DNA from: Manis javanica
Lineage: Eukaryota > Chordata > Mammalia > Pholidota > Manidae
Length of the DNA: 64,000 nt
Assembly: GCF_040802235.1 (NCBI RefSeq)
Contig: NC_133158.1
Location: 35,902,001-35,966,000, forward strand
Direction: 5' to 3'
Shown piece by piece: positions 56,851 to 64,000 of this stretch. The notes below the pieces were generated by a model, which saw only the letters and a program-made list of their open reading frames with translations, had not been told where the DNA came from and did not search any database. Numbering within the stretch: the stretch's first letter is position 1; each line of letters starts with the position of its first letter. The position numbers were made by a program, and so were the translations under genes.

Positions 56851-57008
56851 GTCAGAGGGCAACCAGCTCCCAGCCTTACCACGAGCCAGCCCAGAGCCAG
56901 ATGCCAAGAGTAGTGAACCTGAGCACAGTGGGACCCGGGGCCCAGACCCCACTCCAGAGGGCACCTGGCAGTCAGACAGCAGCTCCGGGAGCAGAACGCT
57001 GGACGAAG
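56851..57008 (+). CDS. EFCC1: EFCC1 exon 3
   Basis: 158 bp, phase 2 to 1; acceptor ccctgcccacag, donor gacgaag|gtttgt. It encodes a Ser/Pro/Asp-rich linker (SEGNQLPALPRASPEP, then GTRGPDPTPEGTWQSDSSSG) ending SRTLDEA across the next junction. It recalls the human linker between the coiled-coil blocks. Less conserved than exons 2 and 6, as expected for a flexible linker. Confidence 0.9.
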
Positions 57009-57611
57009 GTTTGTCCCTACGTGCTCAGGCTTGCTGCCAGGCTCACGATCTACCAGGCTGTGCCCCAGACCTGCTCCAGGGTCCTGTCTGCACTGATACC
57101 GCCATCCAGCATCCAAACAGACTCCACTCCCACTACCTGCTGAGGCTGGCTTCCCAAGTCCACAGGGGCCCTTTCCCCAGGCCTCAGAGCATAGACACCC
57201 ATGCGGGAGGGCAGGTTCCAGGGAGGCAGGTTCCAGCTGGGTGTGGGGAACATCTCTGTCCCACCAGTCCCATGCAAGGGTGGGCTGGGTGCCCAGGGAG
57301 CTAGGATGGAGTAAGCACCCCATCATCGGCGGTATGTATGCAAGGGCTGGATGGTCACCCCTCAAGAAGACCTCAGGAGGCCCATTGTCTTAAGAACCTT
57401 GGCCTGGTGGGTGTAAAGCCATCAGTTGGAAAGGAGAGAAAAGCTGGTGGAGAGTAGCCCAGGCTCTCCCAGAGCAGCCGCGGGCAGGGGTGGAGGGGCT
57501 GCCGAGCCCCTCCCACCATCCTTAGAGCCCCTTGCTTGCCCTGGACTCAAGCACAAGACGATGTTCATGACTAATGATAATGACACCACACACACACAGC
57601 CAGCTTCAGGA

Positions 57612-57649
57612 AGCTCCCAGAATGATAAGCAGCTCCCAGAATGATAAAC
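57612..57649 (+). repeat. Tandem duplication, 19-bp unit
   Basis: agctcccagaatgataagc is followed directly by agctcccagaatgataaac. Confidence 0.95.
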
Positions 57650-57829
57650 AAATTGTCAATATTGGAAATACGTTCACACAATCAAGAACTCATGGATCAG
57701 CCACCTCAGCACTGGTTCTGTTTAGCCTGGGACACTTCACTGGGACAAAACAGAAGGTCAAGAGCCCACTCTGCTGGGGCAGAGTCAGGCTGGAGGAGAG
57801 ACGGATGTCCAAAGTCAGGATACCTGAGT

Positions 57830-57995
57830 CAGGGGTTTCTAAACCTGCCTGGTGGCCAGGATCACCCAGGAGTCTTTAAAAATACACATGCCAAGACCCA
57901 CCCCACATCTGTTGCATGTGATCCCGCAGGGCTGGGGGCAGATCACACAGCTTCCTCAGGACACTGTCTGTCTGCAAGCATCAGGCCGGTCAGCC
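57830..57995 (+). repeat. MER20-like fragment
   Basis: 'ggtttctaaacctgcctggtggccaggatcacccaggagtctttaaaaatacacatgccaagacccaccccac' has the MER20-type start and middle. Confidence 0.6.
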
Positions 57996-59001
57996 CAAAT
58001 GGGCTCTGATTAAAGGGAACTTGCCGGCTCACATATTGCATTGAAAAGCTGGAGTGGGCTTCAGGCATTTGAGGCGTCAGCAGATCCTCACCCCTGCCGT
58101 CCTCTGCTTGCACTCATTTTCAGAAGGCAATCCCCTCATACTGACAAGATGACCCCAGTAGCTCCAAGCTCACCCCCCAACTCCCAGGCTGGAGGAACGG
58201 AGGCATTTCTCTTCCCTGGAAATGTGCGTCAGAGTTTGGTCTGCCTCCCCTTGGCTAATGCTGGGTCCCCCTCCCTGCCTGAACCAGTCAGATAGCCAGG
58301 TGGTCTGTGCTCTGACTGGCCAGCCAGGATTTGTACATCCCCCGGGCTGGGGTGGAGTGGACAGGGGAGGGGACAGCATCCCAGAGAGAGTCAGGGCTGC
58401 CCACACCTCAGAGATGGGGCCTGATGCCGGGCAGCCAGACAGCAGGCATCCACGACAGAGCCTGGGGTTTCTGACACTCCCTCAGGCCAGAGTGCAACAA
58501 GGTCCAGCCATGGTGGGGTCACACAGGGTCTCACATGTGACACCCATCATCCACATCCCCCAAGATGTTAGAGGCCTGCAGTTCCCTGAGAGTTAAAAAC
58601 CTGTTGAGCTTGGCACCAGCGCCCTGCAGAGCCCCAGCCCCACGGCTCCCAGGCTGCGACTTCCATGTCCTAAGATGAAAATAATACACATCTGAGAGCC
58701 CCGTATACAGACAGGCCCTAGCTTGTTGTGTCATCTTAGTAAGTGAAGAAGGAAAGGGTGGGGCTCCTGTTTCCCAGATCCCTGTGTAAAATCCCAGGGA
58801 GGGGCTCTGATTGACCAGCTTCCCTCCTGGCCGGCATGTGGAGGGGGGCCGCACCAGCCTCAGGGGCCTCCCCTTGCAGGGGCATGTAGGGTGGAGGTCG
58901 TTGGTCTGAAGGAGGCGGAGATGGCCACCCACACCCCTCTGGGAAAGGCTGCCTGTTCCCCTGCCTCTATCCCAAATCCCACATCCCGTTCTCTTCTGCA
59001 G

Positions 59002-59137
59002 CAGACGAGCAACTATTCCGCTCGGTGGAGGGCCAGGCTGCCTCTGATGAAGAGGAGGATGAGAAGTGGCAGGAGGCACAGAGGCCACCAGCTGAGGTCA
59101 AGACCCTGCTGGCTCACCTCTCCAGCTGTGCGAGTGG
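59002..59137 (+). CDS. EFCC1: EFCC1 exon 4
   Basis: 136 bp, phase 1 to 2; acceptor ttctcttctgcag followed by CAG (a tandem NAGNAG site) and donor gagtgg|gtatgt. It encodes [20 protein letters not shown], then a basic/acidic stretch and [13 protein letters not shown]. Using the second AG would remove one residue (Ala). Relative to the human protein as I remember it, the junction lacks one Val. Confidence 0.92.
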
Positions 59138-59589
59138 GTATGTCATCTGGGATCGGCCCACTGGGGGCTGGGAGTTCTCACACGCAGTCCCAGGAGTCCA
59201 GAGTCCCTTCATACAGTGACAGAGCTTGAACTTTTGAGGCTGACTGGCCAGAGTCAAGTCCAGACTTGGTCACCTCCCATACGCTGTCCCCTCACCTGTT
59301 GGAGGGAGGTGATAAGACCACCCCCAGCATGCGTAAGGCTGTAATGGATGCTCAGCAGAGGGCACACTTCATGGTGGCTTTCTCTCACCCCTTGGCCACT
59401 GTCCCAAGACATTCCCCAAGGCTCTAGTGTGACTCCAGGACATGTCACACCCTTTCCTGATCCCTTGCTCCCTACAACCAACACCATTTACAGCATCTCC
59501 TCCAGCCTGGCCCAGGGCTGGTGCTTTCTGATCTCTCAGTTGGATCTCTTACTCCCCACACCACCCTAGAAGGGAACAAAGACAGACCC

Positions 59590-59685
59590 CGATGTCCAGG
59601 GCACCACAGACAGGTTGCCTGACTTCTCTGAGCCTCAGTCTTCTCGTCTCTAAGATGGGACAGGAACGTTTGTCTGACAGCAGTG
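59590..59685 (+). repeat. MIR SINE fragment
   Basis: 'ttgcctgacttctctgagcctcagtcttctcgtctctaagatgggacagg'. Confidence 0.7.
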
Positions 59686-59814
59686 TGGTCAGGATTTGCG
59701 ATCGAGGCTTTAAAAATGCCTGATCACAGTAGGTACACCACTAAGGGGCAGTGTTGTCTTGCACTATTGTATCATAAAGTGCTGTTGATGGTCTGAGGTT
59801 ATGGTTCTCACCAA

Positions 59815-60240
59815 CCCTTTAGGTCAACAACAGCACTTATTAAGCACCCATTATGTGCCAGGCAAATTTCGAGGTACTGAGAAATCAGCAATAAACAAAC
59901 AGCAGCCCTCCTCTCCCAGAGCCTCTGTTCTAGTGAGTGGTGACCAGAGTGAGGAAGAGATGGAGCAGGGGAGGGGCAGAGGGAGGTGCCAGGAAGGCCT
60001 CTCTGGGAAGGTTCTATCTGAGCAGGAACCTGAAGGAAATGAAGGAAGAGCATTTCAGAAAGAGGGGCCAGCAAGTGCAAAGGCCCTGAGGTATACTGGA
60101 GAGGTGGTAGGGGGCAAGTGCAGTGGGAGCAGTTAGTAAAGATGGGTGGGAGGGAGGTCAGAGACCATAGGTGGACTGGGTAAGTCCTCTGGCTTTTCCT
60201 CTGAGTGAGGTGGGAAGTCAGGGGAGGGTGCTGGGCAGAG
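59815..60240 (-). repeat. L2 LINE
   Basis: 'acttattaagcacccattatgtgccaggcaaatttcgaggtactg', 'aggaaggcctctctgggaaggttctatctgagcaggaacctgaaggaaatgaaggaagagcatttcag...gcaagtgcaaaggccctgagg' is a well-preserved reverse L2. Confidence 0.85.
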
Positions 60241-60361
60241 GGGTGCCCTGGCCTGGCCTAGCTTTCAGGAGGAGATGGACTCAGTAGCAACCTGCACTTG
60301 CTGAGGTTACAGCACACTCTGGAAAGCAGCCCTGCAGCACTGGTGCTCCCTTTTGCTGCAG

Positions 60362-60527
60362 GTGTGACGACCAGATGGCCAAGCAGCTCATGACTTACTT
60401 CGGCAGCTTTGGCAGCGCTGACCATGCCCATGCCCCAGCGGAGCTGGAGGCCCGGGTGGCCATGCTGGTGGAGCAGCTGGGGACCCTGGGCTGCAGCAGG
60501 ACAACCCCAGGGACACCTGAGGAGGAG
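60362..60527 (+). CDS. EFCC1: EFCC1 exon 5
   Basis: 166 bp, phase 2 to 0; acceptor ttttgctgcag and a non-canonical-context donor gaggag|gtcagc. It encodes [20 protein letters not shown], then [20 protein letters not shown] and TPEEE. The string CDDQ...LMTYFG matches EFCC1. In-frame reading past the donor stops after VS, consistent with splicing. Confidence 0.92.
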
Positions 60528-62237
60528 GTCAGCTGAGCCCCAGAGGTCAAGGTCTGGACCAATGCTAGAGTCTCTCGCAGCTGCAAGGACCCTGAGGGAT
60601 CTCAGCCAAGTCCTATGCCCCATTCACAGATGACTAACCTAAGAAGCAGAGAGGAGACATGATTTCCTTTTACTTAGATTTCATGAAGACTATTTTGGTT
60701 GCAAGTTAAGGGATCCATCTCAAATTAGCTTGAGTGCACAACTAGGATTTATTAGAATATGGAGCTGAGAAGAACAGTTTCAAAAGAACTGAGAAGATGA
60801 GCTTCAGGCACAGCTGGATACAGGGATGCAGACTAGATTGTCTTCACCCATCTGCTCTGCATTCCTCTGGGTGTCGGCCTCACTTTCCACTACTTTGAGG
60901 GGCTTGCTCCATGTGGCAAACAAAAAGGCAGGACTATAGACAGCTCTAGGCTCTCATCAGCCCAACTAAGAAAACTCCAGAGGGACAATAAGAGTCTAGT
61001 ACATTAAATCTAAGGGAAGAACTCCAATTGGCCCAGCCTCATTCATGTGCCTGTCCCTGAGCCAATCCCTGTGGTAGGCAGGCAGGGTTCAGGGACTCAC
61101 CAGTCAGATGAAGTGGAGGAAGGACGCTTACCCCAAGGAAAGTTAGTGAGTTAGCGGCAGGCGAAGGGAAGTGGGCCAACACCAACAGGTGGTGTCTCCA
61201 TTTCAATAAGACCACTCAGCATACTTCCCTCTTCTCTCTACTCCATAGCAATTTCTCTATTCCACAGGGATCACACTTTTCAAACTGGTCTTGACATAAG
61301 ATAGTCTCATATTTATATATCCATTCTGGTTTTGGCATATCTGTGGTCTAATGCAGTTTGAAAGGGTCTTGGACCATCCCTTGTCTAAATAAGTAAAAAG
61401 GAAATGGGGGATTAGGAGAATTATAGAATTAGATAGTTACTGAGGCACATGGTTGTGTCCCCAAGCTCCCTTCCAGTCCCCTGGGCAGAGGCACCAGGCT
61501 TCCTCTCTCCTGTGCAAAGCCCTGAGTACACCCAGAGTGCCCAAGGGTACCACCCCTCCAGCTGCTTCTCTTTCTCTCCATTGGCATCAAGAGTAGGGGT
61601 CACCTTACTCCTTGCATCCCCCACTTCAGGAGGCAGGTGGCCATGTGACATTTTGTGACTTCCTGGCATCTACCCCCTGCTATCCTGGGGAGATCAACAG
61701 TCTCAGTGCCCAGCCTGCCAAGGGTGGACCAGCAATGCAGGCAGGGCCAGCTGGGCCCCACTCCTCTTGAGAGAGGTGGGAACGGCTGGAGAGCTCTTCT
61801 CGGCTGTGGCCCTGGGACAAGAGGCGTGAGACATTCTTGCTGTCTCAACCCCACTGCTGCCCCATTCCCGAGGTTTTCTGGCTGCCAGTCCATCCCAGGA
61901 ACAGCCCGCTAGCCTGCCAGTGAATTCACTTTCTGTCTAAACCAACCAGATGGGTTTTTGTTGCTTGTAACCAAAAAGAAAAGTTAAAAAGAAAGCAAAT
62001 GGATAGAGAAGGAAAAGGAGAATGGAGTCCTCAACTAGAAAACAATATATGCATATTCTTATATTAGCCCAACTCACTGTGTGACCTTAGGCTTTATTTG
62101 GCAGGCTGGGGGTGGAGGCAGATGAGATGACCTCTGTGAAAAGGTCAAGGCAGGCCGTGGACCCTGCCTGGGGATGGGGCCATAGCTACAGGGCACAAGG
62201 CAACAGGTGGGAGCCAAACCCCAGCTGTTCCCTGCAG
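60528..62237 (+). other. EFCC1: EFCC1 intron 5
   Basis: 1.7-kb intron with ancient repeat family X copy 4 (60690-61120). The rest is unassigned. Confidence 0.8.
60690..61120 (+). repeat. Ancient repeat, family X copy 4
   Basis: 'ttgcaagttaagggatccatctcaaattagcttgag', 'cttcaggcacagctggatacaggg', 'caattggcccagcctcattcatgtgcctgtccctgagccaatccctgtgg', same block order as 42715 and 44850. Confidence 0.55.
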
Positions 62238-62375
62238 GGGGAGCTGCAGTCGAAGGTGGAAGAGGAGCAGCTGAGGCTGGAGCTGCAGATGGTGGAAACC
62301 GAGAGGGTGCGGCTGTCCCTGCTGGAGGAGAAGCTGGTGGACGTGCTGCAGCTCCTCCAGAGGCTCCAGGACCTG
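62238..62375 (+). CDS. EFCC1: EFCC1 exon 6, C-terminal coiled coil
   Basis: 138 bp (46 codons), phase 0 on both sides; acceptor gttccctgcag, donor gacctg|gtaggc. It encodes [20 protein letters not shown], then [20 protein letters not shown] and QRLQDL, a strong leucine-heptad coiled coil that I recognise as the best conserved part of EFCC1. Confidence 0.95.
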
Positions 62376-62559
62376 GTAGGCCCAGTGGCACCCAGGGCGG
62401 GGGGAGGGGTTTCTCGGAGGGGGACCCTGCCTGTGTCGGTACCCGGCTCTAAGCCTTCCCACCATGGGTAAGTGCTATCTCCACTTTCCAGATGCAGAGA
62501 TGGAGGCCCAGGGAAGCTAATCAGAAGGAAGGGAAGGCTCTCTAATTCATTTTATAAAG

Positions 62560-63240
62560 CTAACATAACTTTGATCTCAAAGCCAGAGGAAGCTAAATAC
62601 AAGAAAGGAAAATTATAAGCTAACGTCACATTTAAACATGGGTGCAAACATATTAAATAAGATATTAGCAAACCAAATCCAGCAGTGTTTAAAGAAATGT
62701 AACATGAGCAAGCTGGATTTATCCTAGGAATTCAAGATGATTCTAGATCAAAAAATCTTATTAACATAATATACCACATAGCAGATTTAAGGAGAAAAAC
62801 CCTATATTCACCTCAAAAGAGGCATAAAAGTCAGTCACTGTCACCTTGTTTTAAAACCCCTCAGCAAACCAAGAATAGTAAAGACCTTCCTTTTCCAGAT
62901 TAGGAAAAGGAAGCTAACTACCTCTCACAAACCCCACACTTACTGGTAAAATGTTAGAATCTTTCTACAATCAGAATTAAGACAATCATGCCTTTCATCA
63001 CTGCTTGTATGCCAACTAGAGGTTCTAGCCAATGCAGTAAGACAAGAAAATGGATAAAGATAAGAAACAAAGCTATCGGTAATTATATATCATACTCATC
63101 TACACAGAATACCCAAGAGAATCCAGAAGCAAATTATTGTAATTCCTTGGCAACATGGCTGATAAAAAAGCAGAACACAGAAATCAATTGTGTTCCTAAA
63201 TAGCACTGGAAAATCATTTTTAAAAAAATGTTTTTAAGAA
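62560..63240 (+). repeat. Old L1 ORF2 fragment
   Basis: 'ttaaataagatattagcaaaccaaatccagcagtgtttaaag', 'caagctggatttatcctaggaattcaagatgattc', 'ggttctagccaatgcagtaagacaagaaaatgg', 'aaatcaattgtgttcctaaatagcactgg' are decayed L1 reverse transcriptase sequence. It lies in intron 6 of EFCC1. Confidence 0.85.
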
Positions 63241-63325
63241 ACAGTTAACTTAGTCAGGATTGCACAGTCACTGAAACGTGGAAGTAGAATTTGAACTCAG
63301 GTCACCCAGGGTTTGAAGTAGGCTC
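63241..63325 (-). repeat. MIR SINE fragment
   Basis: 'tcaggattgcacagtcactgaaacgtggaagtagaatttgaactcaggtcacccagg'. Confidence 0.6.
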
Positions 63326-63439
63326 TTACCTCAGGCTGTCTAGGATACAGAGCTATCAAGACCCCAGCCTAGGAGGATGGCTGAATGGCAGCCCAGTGCC
63401 AGCAAGCAGTGAAAGCAGTGGTTCCCAGCACAGCTCTGG

Positions 63440-63650
63440 GCCATGCAACCTGGGGGTAAACACCTCCTAGTTGGGTGGCTTTGGGCAAATTTCTCATTCT
63501 TTCTTAACACTGCTTTTTCTCACTGGTTAAAATTAACATAACAGGTTATTGCAAGGATTAAATGAGCCAATGCATAAAAATGCTCTCTTAGTCATGATTA
63601 TTTCCCAAGTTCTCGCTTTGGCATGTAGATGGCAATCCATAAATACCTGA
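63440..63650 (+). repeat. MIR SINE
   Basis: 'tcctagttgggtggctttgggcaaatttctcattctttcttaac...ataacaggttattgcaaggattaaatgagccaatgcataaaaatgctc'. Confidence 0.75.
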
Positions 63651-63884
63651 TCTCTGAAGGAATGGATCCTGCACAGTGCTCCATTTACCCACCAAGAGTC
63701 TCTGAGAAGCCCATTGGGCAGCGTGGCCAGCCTTGGGGTAGGGGGCCAGGAAGGGATGATGGGGGAGGGCAACTCTATCTGCCCCCAGGGAGCCATACCG
63801 AAGCGCAGAGCCACCCAGTCCCACCTGCTCGGTGTGGCACGGCTGCCACAGTGCGGTGCAGCCCTGTCTCCATTTCTTTTTAAG

Positions 63885-63954
63885 AACATATCTAAAAGAG
63901 CCCTGGGGAAGATTTTGCTGAGCACGCTGAACGTTTGCAGGGACCCTGCACATG
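63885..63954 (+). CDS. EFCC1: EFCC1 exon 7
   Basis: 70 bp, phase 0 to 1; acceptor catttctttttaag, donor cacatg|gtaaga. It encodes NISKRALGKILLSTLNVCRD followed by PAH, the conserved segment after the coiled coil. The final coding exon (about 55 residues) is expected beyond position 64000. Confidence 0.93.
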
Positions 63955-64000
63955 GTAAGAGGGCTCCCCCATCTTTGGGAGCCTGAACACGGCTGGAGGG

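Larger units (their letters stand above)
57009..59001 (+). other. EFCC1: EFCC1 intron 3
   Basis: A 2-kb intron with a tandem duplication at 57612 and a MER20-like element at 57830. The rest is unassigned. Confidence 0.8.
59138..60361 (+). other. EFCC1: EFCC1 intron 4
   Basis: 1.2-kb intron containing MIR and L2 fragments (59590-59680, 59815-60240) and no supported exon. Confidence 0.8.

Noticed and set aside
1..64000. CRISPR array, bacterial operon, phage or plasmid features
   Set aside because: Repeats are dispersed transposons or short tandem duplications, genes are intron-split, and the composition is mammalian.

Overview
The window is vertebrate, almost certainly eutherian mammal, nuclear DNA. 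It holds intron-split genes with GT-AG splice sites, CpG-rich promoters, and a dense load of L1, L2, MIR, MLT1-type LTR and MER-type DNA-transposon remnants. No Alu, rodent B1/B2, carnivore tRNA-SINE or BovB is visible. The young L1 subfamily resembles sequence I associate from memory with pangolins (Manis). That species guess is moderate and unverified; a laurasiatherian with this L1 lineage is the safer statement.

Two protein-coding genes are supported, arranged head to head (divergent). On the minus strand, four exons of the 5' part of CFAP92 (KIAA1257) run leftward: the first recognised coding exon at 19493-19788, then 8801-8991, 8060-8264 and a probable one at 954-1041. All four are phase compatible. 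A CpG island at about 20.34-20.64 kb with an RFX X-box-like site is its likely promoter. On the plus strand, seven of the expected eight coding exons of EFCC1 (CCDC48) run from a CpG-island first exon at 30337-31014 to 63885-63954. The last exon lies beyond the window. This matches the human 3q21.3 order (CFAP92, EFCC1, then GP9).

Region by region: 1-10 kb holds CFAP92 introns with an old L1, a nested younger L1 with a 17-bp target-site duplication (TSD), and a short interstitial telomere repeat. 10.0-17.7 kb is one compound insertion: a nearly full-length decayed L1 (5'UTR, ORF1, ORF2, 3'UTR) followed directly by the 3' end of an endogenous retrovirus RNA (env transmembrane subunit, polypurine tract, LTR part, poly(A)). 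Both sit inside one imperfect 19-bp TSD. 17.7-29.9 kb has the CFAP92 start, its promoter and an intergenic spacer rich in old LTRs, L1 and L2. 30-64 kb is EFCC1, with a roughly 24-kb intron 2 that carries an antisense L1 inserted in a MER5-like transposon (16-bp perfect TSD) and many L2/MIR copies.

No bacterial-type operon, CRISPR array, rRNA or tRNA gene is seen. The most interesting items are the L1-ERV compound insertion with a still-open env TM frame, the X-box at the ciliary gene CFAP92, a 15-bp coding tandem repeat in EFCC1 exon 1 and a tandem (NAGNAG) splice acceptor at EFCC1 exon 4. Repeat family names and boundaries come from memory of consensus sequences and are approximate.
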